A stretch of DNA of 64,000 nucleotides from Alphaproteobacteria bacterium (GTDB lineage Bacteria > Pseudomonadota > Alphaproteobacteria > Micavibrionales > Micavibrionaceae), in contig WGMJ01000005.1 in NCBI GenBank assembly GCA_016125135.1, positions 1 through 64,000 of the forward strand, written 5' to 3'. Position numbers and translations under genes: made by a program. Of the stretch, positions 35,822-44,372 are shown in pieces. The stretch's first letter is position 1. Each line of letters starts with the position of its first letter. Below the pieces are notes generated by a model. That model did not search any database and had not been told where the DNA came from. It was given only the letters and a program-made list of their open reading frames with translations.

Positions 35822-36199
35822 ATGGTCGATGAAAGCGAATTCGGAGAAGGCTCTATGTGGGAGCTTGGAGTTGTGTGTGGCGACGGCAAACCTGAGGTAA
35901 GCACAGGAAAAGTTTTTACAATCGGGCAAGCCGTAGAAACTGCATACGGTAATCTCGCCTTTGTATGTGGCAGTTCTTGGCACGGAGAAACACTTTGGGT
36001 TCAGGTTAATGAATTTTTGACCAAAGGCGGTACCTCGCTTCAAATTCATGCTTCAGAAACACTAAAAATTCTTGAAGACCAAAAGCGTTATGCGGGTTAC
36101 GCAGCTGATGGGTCGATGCCGCCGAACGTAACATTTGAAAAAGACAGCAATGGCGGTTTCCGCATGGTTGTTAAATGCGCTTGGGCACCGGGTATTTAA
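35822..36199 (+). CDS. DG-MPPN motif protein A, unknown function
   Basis: 125 residues, no signal peptide. The last 35 residues carry the shared pattern YAGYAADGSMPPNVTFEK, then a basic-hydrophobic strand and a CAWAPG ending, repeated in the next two genes. The N-terminal two thirds differ between members. Starts after a good AAGGA site. Family not recognised. First of three tandem paralogues. Confidence 0.68.
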   Translation: MVDESEFGEGSMWELGVVCGDGKPEVSTGKVFTIGQAVETAYGNLAFVCGSSWHGETLWVQVNEFLTKGGTSLQIHASETLKILEDQKRYAGYAADGSMPPNVTFEKDSNGGFRMVVKCAWAPGI

Positions 36200-36219
36200 A
36201 TTAAAATAAAGGCTAACAT

Positions 36220-36537
36220 ATGAAACAGTTAAAAGACTTCCCCTTGGGCGCTGTTATACGCACAGTAGACGGAAATTTTGGCATTGTAAAACAGCAATGG
36301 GTATGGTCTAGCGATGATAAGAGTGGCTGGGAGTTAGATGTTGCAGGTGTTATTAAAGGCGAGCCGATGGAATGCAGGTTTGGCCCCGAGCAAATCGAGT
36401 TGGACGATCAAAGTAAATACGCAGGCTACAATATGGACGGCACTATGCCACCAAATGCAACATTTGAAAAAACCGGCCCCGATGGTGAAGGCCGCAGGCT
36501 TGTTATTAATTGTGCGTGGGCACCGGGCGTTAAATGA
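36220..36537 (+). CDS. DG-MPPN motif protein B, unknown function
   Basis: 105 residues. The conserved C-terminal block begins near residue 67 (YAGYNMDGTMPPNATFEK), followed by RRLVINCAWAPG. The N-terminal part reads like a small beta barrel (GAVIRTVDGNFGIVKQQW). The stop overlaps the next ATG by four bases (ATGA, 36534-36537). No signal peptide. Confidence 0.68.
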   Translation: MKQLKDFPLGAVIRTVDGNFGIVKQQWVWSSDDKSGWELDVAGVIKGEPMECRFGPEQIELDDQSKYAGYNMDGTMPPNATFEKTGPDGEGRRLVINCAWAPGVK

Positions 36538-36884
36538 GCGCATTCAAGCCAACTGATTATCTGGATAGTGCTTTTCCACGCGTTGATATTTCAGAAGTGA
36601 AGCCTTGGGACATTCCGCGCTTTGTTATTACGCAGAAAGGTTTGGGTCTCGGGCTTGCTTCGGGGTTTAAGGATGGCCGTAATCAGGTTCTGGTGCGGCA
36701 GCATATTGGCGGTAGAGTTAAGGAAGTTTACCACTTGGCTACAGGCGTTACGCTCGATAACGGGATTCCAAAGGGCTATAACACTGACGGCACAATGCCA
36801 CCCAATGCGGTGTTTGAAAGAACCGAAGGTGATGGCCGCCGGCTTGTTGTAACAGCCGACTGGGCACCACGCCCACGGACTTAA
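36534..36884 (+). CDS. DG-MPPN motif protein C, unknown function
   Basis: 116 residues. Conserved block from residue 82 (YNTDGTMPPNAVFER), followed by GRRLVVTADWAP, where the Cys of A and B is replaced by Asp. Stop overlaps the convergent aldo/keto reductase stop by four bases. Coupled to protein B, so the two may form a complex. Unknown family. Confidence 0.68.
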   Translation: MSAFKPTDYLDSAFPRVDISEVKPWDIPRFVITQKGLGLGLASGFKDGRNQVLVRQHIGGRVKEVYHLATGVTLDNGIPKGYNTDGTMPPNAVFERTEGDGRRLVVTADWAPRPRT

Positions 36885-37816
36885 GCCATAGGCACGGTGT
36901 CGGAAACGCTTTCCTGCCCCGGGAATTCACGCTTCAAACGCTCGATATCTTCATCCGACAATTTCCAATCAATTGCGCTGATACATTCCAACAAATTTGC
37001 AGGCTTCGATGATTTCACAAGCGTCACAACATTCGGCTGGCCAATCACCCAGTTGATGGCGGTTTGCACGTTTGATTTTTTGTATTTCGCCGATATTTCA
37101 TCAAGGAGCGGGTAGGCGCCTTGCTCCCAAACATTTTTATGCGGGGCATTCGGGTTGCCGCGTTTTTCAAAACGGATAGGACGCCATGCCACTAGCAAAT
37201 AATCCTTCTCGATGCAATGTTCAAGCACGCCTTTGTGCGCAGGCTCACGGAAAACAAGGTTATAGTGAAGCTGGTTTGCAACAATTTTAGTGTCGAGTAG
37301 AGCCTGCAAGCGGTCTAAGCGCTCCGGGTTAAAGTTTGAAACGGCAACATGTTTGACCTTGCCATCTTTCACGGCTTTATTAAGCGCTTTGGCTGTTTCC
37401 TCGAGCGGAATTTCAAGGCTTGGCTGGTGAAGATAATAAATATCCAGATAATCTGTTTCCAGGCGTTCCAGAGACGCATCAAGGTTGCGCAGTAAATCAT
37501 CATGGCGCTGGTTTTGTGGTGGTATCTTGCTCGCGATCGTCAGGGTTTTGCGGTCAAATTTCTTGATACCTTGGCCTGTAATTTTCTCGGCAAAGCCGGC
37601 AGCATAAATCTCTGCTGTATCAATATGCGTGATGCCGAAATCAATAGCAGTTTCAATCGCCTTTATATCGGCAGCATCATTATTATTCGGGTCGCGGTTA
37701 ATATCACCGCCCATCATCCATGTGCCAAGCCCCAGCACAGGCAATTCAAAGCCCATACGCAATTTTTTAGTGGGGATGTTATATTGTGTCATACGCAGTT
37801 CTTTATGTTGCAGCAT
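36881..37816 (-). CDS. Aldo/keto reductase
   Basis: 311 residues; the ATG at 37816 follows an AGGAG ribosome site, preferred over an internal ATG at 37792. Catalytic tetrad: Asp66, Tyr71 (DTAEIY), Lys97 (ASKIP) and His130 (YYLHQP). C-terminal LVKSSKPANLLEC is the NADP-binding region. NADPH-dependent reduction of aldehydes or ketones; substrate unknown. It separates cobT from cobS. Confidence 0.93.
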   Translation of the reverse strand: MLQHKELRMTQYNIPTKKLRMGFELPVLGLGTWMMGGDINRDPNNNDAADIKAIETAIDFGITHIDTAEIYAAGFAEKITGQGIKKFDRKTLTIASKIPPQNQRHDDLLRNLDASLERLETDYLDIYYLHQPSLEIPLEETAKALNKAVKDGKVKHVAVSNFNPERLDRLQALLDTKIVANQLHYNLVFREPAHKGVLEHCIEKDYLLVAWRPIRFEKRGNPNAPHKNVWEQGAYPLLDEISAKYKKSNVQTAINWVIGQPNVVTLVKSSKPANLLECISAIDWKLSDEDIERLKREFPGQESVSDTVPMA

Positions 37817-37825
37817 TTTACTCTC

Positions 37826-38836
37826 CTATAACAAAGCTTCCGGCGGTATGCCGAAGACGCGTTGATAATATTCGGCCAAAACAGGGCGCTCAAGCTCGTC
37901 ACATTTGTTCAGGAATGTCAGCTTGAAGGCGATATCGCGGTTATTGAATATCAAAGTATTCTCGGCCCATGTGAGCACGGTACGCGGTGACATAACGGTC
38001 GAGATATCACCGTTCCTGAATCCTGCGCGTGTTAAGTTGGCCATGCGCACCATACCTGTAATAAGATCCATATCCGCCGGCAAATGCTCTTCAGTGATTT
38101 TTGCAGCAATGATTTTTATTTCGTCGGCTTCAGGCAAATAGTTCAGCACTGTCACAATATTCCAGCGGTCAAGCTGGCCCTGGTTCAGTTGCTGTGTGCC
38201 GTGGTATAACCCTGTCGTATCACCTAGGCCCACAGTATTTGCCGTTGCAAACAGGCGAAAAGCGGGGTGAGGGCGGATCACTGTATTTTGATCAAGCAAT
38301 GTCAGTTTGCCTTCTGCCTCCAGTACGCGCTGGATCACAAACATAACGTCAGGTCGGCCAGCATCATATTCATCAAACACTAGTGCAACCGGGTTTTGTA
38401 ATGCCCATGGCAACAAGCCCATTTTATATTCTGTTACCTGCTTGCCTTCTTTCAGGACAATCGCATCTTTCCCGAGTAGATCCATACGGCTGACATGGCT
38501 ATCAAGGTTAATACGGATGCAAGGCCATTTCAGGCGCGCGGCAACTTGTTCGATATGTGTTGATTTTCCTGTGCCGTGGAAACCCTGCACAAGCACGCGG
38601 CGGTTATGCGTAAAGCCTGCCAGAATGGCGAGGGTTGTTTCAGGGTTGAACTGATATGTGGGGTCAACTTCCGGCACGTGAGGGCCGTCTTGCGTAAAGC
38701 CAGGCACTTCCATATCGATATCAATGCCGAATGTTTTACGGACATCATATTTTGTGTCAGGTATCGACAGATTTTTACCGTCCAGCGGTGCAAGCTGGGT
38801 CATGTCGAATGAAAGAGCAGAATCTGGCTTAGACAT
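37826..38836 (-). CDS. cobS: Cobaltochelatase CobS subunit
   Basis: 336 residues. AAA+ (MoxR-like) ATPase with Walker A GFHGTGKST, Walker B VALVFDEYDAG, sensor-1 FATANT and HGTQQLNQGQLDRW. CobS forms the ATPase ring with CobT for cobalt insertion into hydrogenobyrinate diamide. Its start overlaps the stop of the DnaJ-domain gene (38829-38836), an arrangement common in alphaproteobacteria. Confidence 0.95.
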   Translation of the reverse strand: MSKPDSALSFDMTQLAPLDGKNLSIPDTKYDVRKTFGIDIDMEVPGFTQDGPHVPEVDPTYQFNPETTLAILAGFTHNRRVLVQGFHGTGKSTHIEQVAARLKWPCIRINLDSHVSRMDLLGKDAIVLKEGKQVTEYKMGLLPWALQNPVALVFDEYDAGRPDVMFVIQRVLEAEGKLTLLDQNTVIRPHPAFRLFATANTVGLGDTTGLYHGTQQLNQGQLDRWNIVTVLNYLPEADEIKIIAAKITEEHLPADMDLITGMVRMANLTRAGFRNGDISTVMSPRTVLTWAENTLIFNNRDIAFKLTFLNKCDELERPVLAEYYQRVFGIPPEALL

Positions 38837-39440
38837 TTTGTTTTTCTATATTTTCTTCATATTTCTGATAGGCAATCTTCAGGATTGTATAGGCCATATT
38901 GACCCTTTTCAACATTTCTTCTGCCCCGGGGTCATCACGGTTATGGTCGGGGTGGTAGCGTTTGGCCAGTATTTTGTAGCGGGTTTTAATGGCGCTCAGG
39001 TCAACCGGCGGGGTCAACTCCATAATCCGTAAGGCCTCGCCCTCAGGTGTGTGCTCGAAATTACGCATACGGCGCTGTTGCTCGCGGCGTTTCATCTCCT
39101 CAATATCCTCGTCATCCATAATAGACTTGGCTTTTTGGCGCAGGATTTTTTCGGCAGCGGCAAAGGCATCATAGCGCCATGTCGGGCGGTCACCATAGAC
39201 GCTTTTCAGAATCTGCTTTTCAACTTCCTCGGGCGGCATACCGTCAAAGAAGTCCCATGCCTTGTTATATTCCTGAATGTGCGCGGGGCAGAACCAGTAA
39301 TATTCCTGCAAGCTTCTGTCTTTCGGGGCTTTATGTAATGCTTCTTCAGTGCAGCCAGGCATGTCACAGGACTGGCGGATTTTTTGTTTTTTTCCGTCAT
39401 CAAATTCAGGGGAATTTGGCTTTAGCCTGATTTTGGGCAT
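38829..39440 (-). CDS. J-domain protein with zinc-binding-like N-terminus
   Basis: 203 residues from the ATG at 39440; the open frame upstream is longer but overlaps the divergent bolA. The N-terminal half has CDMPGC and FCPAH, a Cys/His set that may bind zinc, followed by EYNKAWDFF. The C-terminal J domain holds HPD in AKRYHPDHN. It should stimulate DnaK. Overlaps cobS, and the pair CobS-J protein suggests help with CobS/CobT assembly. Confidence 0.9.
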   Translation of the reverse strand: MPKIRLKPNSPEFDDGKKQKIRQSCDMPGCTEEALHKAPKDRSLQEYYWFCPAHIQEYNKAWDFFDGMPPEEVEKQILKSVYGDRPTWRYDAFAAAEKILRQKAKSIMDDEDIEEMKRREQQRRMRNFEHTPEGEALRIMELTPPVDLSAIKTRYKILAKRYHPDHNRDDPGAEEMLKRVNMAYTILKIAYQKYEENIEKQNV

Positions 39441-39476
39441 AATCTGAGTGAATATAGCTAAAACCAAAGGAAAACA

Positions 39477-39755
39477 ATGGATTTCGAAGAAAATATAAGA
39501 AAAAAGCTGGAAAATGCGTTCCAGCCAGAGATTCTCGAAATAAGGAATGACAGCGCGCTCCATGCGGGACATGCAGGTAGTCCGGACACGGGGAACTCCC
39601 ATTTTTCGATCCGCATAAAGGCAAAAACGCTTGAGGGGCTTAGTCGTGTAGAGCAACAAAGGTGCGTTTATGCGGTTCTTGCCGAGGAGTTGCAGAGGAA
39701 CCTTCATGCGTTACAGTTGTATGTTCTCAATAATAAAAATTTAACCGAAAGTTGA
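39477..39755 (+). CDS. bolA: BolA-family protein
   Basis: 92 residues. Class II KH-like fold: residues ENAFQPEILEIRNDSALHAG and SHFSIRIKAKTLEG, the conserved His pair positions, and QQRCVYAVLAEEL with a Cys. BolA proteins work with monothiol glutaredoxins in iron-sulfur handling and cell shape. The conserved divergence from the J-domain/cobS pair is typical of alphaproteobacteria. Confidence 0.93.
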   Translation: MDFEENIRKKLENAFQPEILEIRNDSALHAGHAGSPDTGNSHFSIRIKAKTLEGLSRVEQQRCVYAVLAEELQRNLHALQLYVLNNKNLTES

Positions 39756-39860
39756 GTAAAATTAATAATAACCCGTAATTAATTGAGTATTGAGCATTGC
39801 AACTTTACGCATTTAGTATTATAAGTTGTATTATATTTTATTCATACAACCAAAGGTTAT

Positions 39861-40259
39861 ATGCGCATGTTTGGGGAAACAATTGCAGAGTTTATAAAAG
39901 AAGAAGAGCTAAAAACGCCGCGCAGCACTTTAATGAGCCGCAATATTGTTATCGCTGGCAAAAGAACCTCGGTGAGGCTCGAGCCGGAAATGTGGCAGGG
40001 GTTAAAGGAAATAACAAATCGCGAGCACGCAACTATTCACGAGATATGTTCTCTGATTGATGAAAAGAAGAACAAGCGTACCTCGTTAACAGCTGCTATT
40101 CGTGTCTTTGTGATGCTCTATTTTAAAGCAGCGGCAACAGAGCAGGGCCATTCAAGGGCAGGGCACGGTGATTTCGAGAGTATGATGCGTCGGGCAAAAG
40201 TGTCGGCGGAGCTACGGATACGCCCAGCGCTTAGGCAGCAAGCCGTCCCATTTGGATAA
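39861..40259 (+). CDS. Ribbon-helix-helix DNA-binding protein
   Basis: 132 residues. The middle contains KRTSVRLEPEMWQGLKEITN, the RHH domain of the alphaproteobacterial RHH_4 type, followed by TIHEICSLID and TSLTAAIRVFVMLYF. Dimeric DNA binding is expected. The C-terminus runs 29 bases into accA on the other strand, so the exact stop is real but the overlap is unusual. Targets unknown. Confidence 0.83.
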   Translation: MRMFGETIAEFIKEEELKTPRSTLMSRNIVIAGKRTSVRLEPEMWQGLKEITNREHATIHEICSLIDEKKNKRTSLTAAIRVFVMLYFKAAATEQGHSRAGHGDFESMMRRAKVSAELRIRPALRQQAVPFG

Positions 40260-41181
40260 ATTTCTTGCGGCGGTCCAGGCGGATTGTTTCTGTATTCCAC
40301 GGTGTCAGGCTGCTGAGATTGCGTATCAGGGAAAGCTTGACCTGTTCGATCATCTCTTCTTTGTGACGGTGCGCGCCACCAATAGGCTCGCTGATGATCT
40401 CATCAATCAGGCCGAGTTCATAAAGGTCCTGTGCCGTTAATTTCAACGCGGCCGCCGCTTCCTGCGCATGCGTAGCACTGCGCCACAAAATGGAGGCACA
40501 GCCCTCCGGCGAAATAACCGAATAAATGGCATGTTCAAGCATCAAAATGCGGTTGGCTGTAGCGATAGCAATAGCGCCACCAGAACCACCTTCACCGATA
40601 ATAACCGAGATCATCGGTACGCTCAGGTCAAGACAGCTTTCAATTGATTTAGCGATGGCTTCTGACTGCCCGCGCTCTTCTGCGTCAACGCCCGGGTAAG
40701 CACCGCTGGTATCGACGAGGGAGATCACAGGGAGTTGAAACTGGTTGGCCATTTCCATCAGGCGCTGGGCTTTGCGGTAGCCCTCAGGGCGGGCCATACC
40801 GAAATTATGTTTGATACGGCTATCAGTGTCCCAGCCTTTTTCCTGCCCCATCACAACAACAGGGCGGCCGTCAAGCTTGGCGAGACCACCAACAAGGGCT
40901 TTGTCTTCTGCGTATAAACGGTCACCCGCAAGCGGCGTAAAATCTGTGAATGTGCCTGCGATATATTCATGGAAGCGCGGGCGCTCGGCGTGGCGGGCAA
41001 CCTGCACCTTTTGCGCAGGTGTTAGTTTGCTATAGGCTTCATGCAACAGACGCTGGATCTTTTGCTGGATGCGCGTGATTTCCTTGTGAATGTCCATATC
41101 ATCTGTGGCCGGCATTTTCATTAGCTCGGTCAGCTTGCTTTCAAGCTCGAGGACAGGTTTTTCGAATTCAAGTGCGCTCAT
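40231..41181 (-). CDS. accA: Acetyl-CoA carboxylase carboxyltransferase subunit alpha
   Basis: 316 residues, full length. With AccD it transfers carboxyl from biotin to acetyl-CoA, the first step of fatty-acid synthesis. Hallmarks: MGQEKGWDTDSRIKHNFGMARPEGYRKA, SLVDTSGAYPGVDAEERGQSEAIA, GEGGSGGAIAIA and YSVISPEGCASILWR. Located 103 bases downstream of xerD, from which a terminator separates it. Confidence 0.97.
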   Translation of the reverse strand: MSALEFEKPVLELESKLTELMKMPATDDMDIHKEITRIQQKIQRLLHEAYSKLTPAQKVQVARHAERPRFHEYIAGTFTDFTPLAGDRLYAEDKALVGGLAKLDGRPVVVMGQEKGWDTDSRIKHNFGMARPEGYRKAQRLMEMANQFQLPVISLVDTSGAYPGVDAEERGQSEAIAKSIESCLDLSVPMISVIIGEGGSGGAIAIATANRILMLEHAIYSVISPEGCASILWRSATHAQEAAAALKLTAQDLYELGLIDEIISEPIGGAHRHKEEMIEQVKLSLIRNLSSLTPWNTETIRLDRRKKFIQMGRLAA

Positions 41182-41229
41182 ATTTTTACTCTTTTATCCA
41201 TTTTTGTGCAGGGCAAGATTAGCAAATAA

Positions 41230-41264
41230 AAAGGGCTAAATCCAAACGAATTTAGCCCTTTTTT
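41230..41264 (-). terminator. Rho-independent terminator behind xerD
   Basis: Perfect 12-bp arms AAAGGGCTAAAT (41230-41241) and ATTTAGCCCTTT (41250-41261) with an 8-base loop, flanked by A and T runs. Ends the leftward xerD unit; accA needs its own promoter further left. Confidence 0.9.
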
Positions 41265-41284
41265 ATATAATATCAGTCGATAAA

Positions 41285-42271
41285 TTAAGCAGATTTCTGA
41301 TTATTCATCGGGTGTTTCTCTTCAACAGTTTTTTGCTTGTTGTTGATGATATGCGTGTAAATCTGTGTTGTCGCAATATCAGCGTGGCCAAGCATTTTCT
41401 GTACAGAGCGAAGGTCTGCACCGTTTGCAAGCAGGTGTGTCGCGAAGGCGTGACGTAGCACGTGTGGTGATACTTTACCTTCTTCCATACCGGCTTCAGC
41501 AGCGAGATCTTTCAGAAGCTGTGCGAAACGCTGACGTGTCAAGTGACCGCTGTCAGATGTACGTGACGGGAACAACCACTGTGCCTGACGACCTTGGTCA
41601 TCAAGAGCGATGAACTGTTTGCGAACATCTGTGTAACGCGCAAGCGCTTTTTGAGCACTGTCTGTGAGTGGAACCATACGCTCACGACCACCTTTACCGG
41701 CAATCATAAGGAACTGGTTGTTCTCACCGAAAGCTGAAAGCGGCAAACCAACGAGTTCAGAAACACGGAGGCCTGTTGCATAAAGTAGCTCAAGCAAGCA
41801 TACGAGACGCAGGCTGTCTGAACCGCCTGTTTTCGCAGCTGTTTTGATCAGATGATCAACTTCGCCTTCTGTCAGGATTTTTGGCAGAGTGCGTGTTTGT
41901 TTCGGGCTCTCGATCGATGTTGTCGGGTCTTCTTTACGAACGTTCTCTGAAATCAGGTAACGGAAGAACTGACGAAGAGCTGACAGACGACGTGCAACTG
42001 TGCGCACGGCGATCTGGTTCTTATGAGAGCCTTTCACGTGAATTTTCTTCGCGAGGTCATCAAGGTATGACTTGATGTCTGCTGTTGAGGCCTGCTCGAT
42101 CTCGATCTTACGGTTTGAGCGCAGGTACAGGCTGACATCAGCCAGATCGCGCCAGTAAGCCTGACGTGTGTTCATGGCTGCGCCACGCTCGCTCGTCAGC
42201 ATATCAAGAAAGCTGTCCACGTAGCGTGACAGATTCGGTTTCGGCAAAGCCGGACGTCCAGGACGTGCCAT
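41285..42271 (-). CDS. xerD: Tyrosine site-specific recombinase XerD
   Basis: 328 residues. Catalytic set complete: Arg169, Lys193, His270, Arg273, His296 and Tyr305 (HVLRHAFATHLL, LGHADIATTQIYTH). An N-terminal core-binding domain (NTRQAYWRDLADVSLYL) and the length match the chromosome-dimer resolution enzymes XerC/XerD. No attachment sites or phage genes are nearby, so it is housekeeping rather than an integrase; XerC versus XerD is decided by neighbourhood (accA), so with moderate certainty. Confidence 0.9.
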   Translation of the reverse strand: MARPGRPALPKPNLSRYVDSFLDMLTSERGAAMNTRQAYWRDLADVSLYLRSNRKIEIEQASTADIKSYLDDLAKKIHVKGSHKNQIAVRTVARRLSALRQFFRYLISENVRKEDPTTSIESPKQTRTLPKILTEGEVDHLIKTAAKTGGSDSLRLVCLLELLYATGLRVSELVGLPLSAFGENNQFLMIAGKGGRERMVPLTDSAQKALARYTDVRKQFIALDDQGRQAQWLFPSRTSDSGHLTRQRFAQLLKDLAAEAGMEEGKVSPHVLRHAFATHLLANGADLRSVQKMLGHADIATTQIYTHIINNKQKTVEEKHPMNNQKSA

Positions 42272-42274
42272 TTT

Positions 42275-44056
42275 TTATACTCCTTTTTTGTGAAGCGTCA
42301 GTAGGGCTTCTTCTCCCAATACTTCGGCTTCCTTTGTTAACCCCAAATTGTTAAGCCCAGTTAAAACATTATGTAACAAACCAGTATATAAATCTATGGC
42401 CGATTTGTTACCAATAATCAACAGGCTTGACAGAACCACTGCACCAAAACTTTTCGTTTCAACACCTTGGTTCAAGGTATCAAAAATACCCTTACTAGGC
42501 ATTACATAACTGGATTCAGCTGTCAAGTCAAGATATTTTTCATAAGGAAAGTTTAATAAATTGGCAGAATCCCTAAATTTTTTGACCTCTTTAACCACGA
42601 TATCCAAATATTCTGACAAATAAATCAGGGGTTTTGTGCTCATATTCGAGGGGCCGGAGAGGGTAGATTCGCGCTCCATACCCTTAAAAATACTGCCAAG
42701 GATATATGAATTAAATTCGGGATAACTTCCACCGACAAGCGTAATCCATGCTTTATCGACATCAAGCCAGGCCATAGATTCGACCATTTCAAGGGCTTTT
42801 TTAGCCTTTTCAGCGGAGAAATCAGCGGGAATCGGATCATCCATAATCGGCATTAAAAACGGGAAAATCAGGACTTCATTATTGCCATAGGTGGTATCCA
42901 TCGCTTTCGAGGCGTATTGCTGCTTCAAATCAACGTCTTTCACCGAATTGGCTTTGGCGTTCAGGAATAGGAATTTACCGATGGTATCAAGCGAGTCACT
43001 GCTATTGGGGATCTGTGAACCACCAAAATAAGCGGACGTAATATCTTTAAGATGCGTGCCGGCGCTATAAGCAGAAATCATATTCAACCGCTTGGCTGTT
43101 GTAAGAAGCTGAAGTGATTTTTCAGGCGGGATATTCGCAAGACGATTAAGCCCTGCCGCCATAAAGGATGTTGGTAATTGTTTCCAATAATTTTGCTCTG
43201 TAGGTATGTTTTGCGTGCCGCCTGCTTCAAGCCACGACTGGAATGCAAGCAAAGAAAAATTCTTCGCCTTGTCCCCTGAAAGAAAATCAGAGGCTGCGAT
43301 ATTCTTGGATGTCAGATATTTTTGCGCGGCTTCTTTTCCGCTCAGGCCTTCGCGCAATGTGTAACCACAATATGTTTCAAGCTCCTTAAGGGAGGTAACG
43401 CTTTCATCATGCTGCTCGCTACGGTTTGTTTTTAGCTCGATGCAAGCTTGTGATAAACCGTTTTTGCCGATCATCGCTTGTGTTACAGGGCCAAGTAGTG
43501 CGTCAGGGGCAGGCTGTGGTAGTTCGGCATAAAGGCCGATGGCATCATCGAATAGCCCGAGGCGCACAAGCTTTGTAAGGCGTTCTTGCAGCAGTTTTAT
43601 ACCCATTTCGGCATCTGCAGCAGGCGCAAGTAGTGCGGGGTCGGCTTTCGTCAGTAGCACGCGACGGGAAAGGTCTCGCACCATTTCCGACTGCGGCGCT
43701 TCGGGCAGGAAGCGTATTGCTTTTAAAACGAATTCTGCATTCTGGCCTTGCCACCAGCGGTTACCGAGTGCGCCCTCGTTTTCGGACTTCAATGTACCGA
43801 ACGCTTTTTTATATTCGTCTGCGTTCACAGGCTTCAGTGGTTCTGCGGGTGCTTCAGTTTCTTCTATAGATTCTGTGACAGGTTGCGTAGCCTCTGTGGT
43901 ATGTTCAAGCGCTTCTGTTTCAATGGCCTCTGGTGCCGCAGATTCTACCGCTGGTGCTGGGTCAGCTTGCGCTACGTCTTTCTTCATAGATGCGGCAAAG
44001 GCCGGTGTAGCTAGCAGAAGGCAAAGGCTAGTCGTTATTAGCAGGAGCTTGTTCAT
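42275..44056 (-). CDS. Large secreted protein of unknown function
   Basis: 593 residues. Signal peptide LLLITTSLCLLLATPAFA at the N-terminus, then an acidic Pro/Ala/Glu-rich linker (about 25-75). The rest is mainly helical, with repeated LxxxGLxxxA patterns, and has no recognised domain. The gene sits 3 bases upstream of xerD and overlaps the small membrane-protein gene at 44028 by 29 bases, so the three look co-transcribed. The arrangement with xerD recurs in alphaproteobacteria as 'hypothetical'. Confidence 0.75.
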   Translation of the reverse strand: MNKLLLITTSLCLLLATPAFAASMKKDVAQADPAPAVESAAPEAIETEALEHTTEATQPVTESIEETEAPAEPLKPVNADEYKKAFGTLKSENEGALGNRWWQGQNAEFVLKAIRFLPEAPQSEMVRDLSRRVLLTKADPALLAPAADAEMGIKLLQERLTKLVRLGLFDDAIGLYAELPQPAPDALLGPVTQAMIGKNGLSQACIELKTNRSEQHDESVTSLKELETYCGYTLREGLSGKEAAQKYLTSKNIAASDFLSGDKAKNFSLLAFQSWLEAGGTQNIPTEQNYWKQLPTSFMAAGLNRLANIPPEKSLQLLTTAKRLNMISAYSAGTHLKDITSAYFGGSQIPNSSDSLDTIGKFLFLNAKANSVKDVDLKQQYASKAMDTTYGNNEVLIFPFLMPIMDDPIPADFSAEKAKKALEMVESMAWLDVDKAWITLVGGSYPEFNSYILGSIFKGMERESTLSGPSNMSTKPLIYLSEYLDIVVKEVKKFRDSANLLNFPYEKYLDLTAESSYVMPSKGIFDTLNQGVETKSFGAVVLSSLLIIGNKSAIDLYTGLLHNVLTGLNNLGLTKEAEVLGEEALLTLHKKGV

Positions 44057-44264
44057 TGGCGGGTTCCGTGGGCATGGTTGTTGATGCTGGAGCAGGGGCA
44101 GGAGCTGTGATAGCGGCAGGAGGGCTTACGAGCCGTTCATAGGGAATTTCGACTTCTTTTTGCGTTTGTTCGATGGCTGGTGTGCGTGTTCCAAAATAGA
44201 TCCCACCGCCGATAATAGCGATAATAAAAGCCAGGGTCATGAAGGCAACGAAGGTTTTGATCAT
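44028..44264 (-). CDS. Small membrane protein with Pro/Ala-rich tail
   Basis: 78 residues. One N-terminal hydrophobic helix (about 4-25) with GGGIYFG, then a periplasmic Pro/Ala/Thr-rich tail. Overlaps the start of the large secreted protein gene. Function unknown; it could anchor or partner that secreted protein. Confidence 0.6.
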   Translation of the reverse strand: MIKTFVAFMTLAFIIAIIGGGIYFGTRTPAIEQTQKEVEIPYERLVSPPAAITAPAPAPASTTMPTEPANEQAPANND

Positions 44265-44372
44265 TTTTTTCCTTGAGAATCAGGGGTTACCGATAGTCAT
44301 TGATATAAGCCTGATCTTTGCTTAAATTACATTTTTGTCAACAAGCGGAAGGCGCTTTTTTAGAAAAAATAT

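Noticed and set aside
33947-38836. Cobalamin riboswitch near cobS/cobT
   Set aside because: The short gaps upstream of these genes hold no B12-box sequence; they are nearly overlapping.
42037-42046. Second parS site (TTTCACGTGA)
   Set aside because: Outer bases fail the TGTT/AACA consensus and it lies inside xerD.
41285-42271. Phage or island integrase
   Set aside because: Length, catalytic set and neighbours (accA, large secreted gene) fit chromosomal XerD. No attachment repeats or phage genes.
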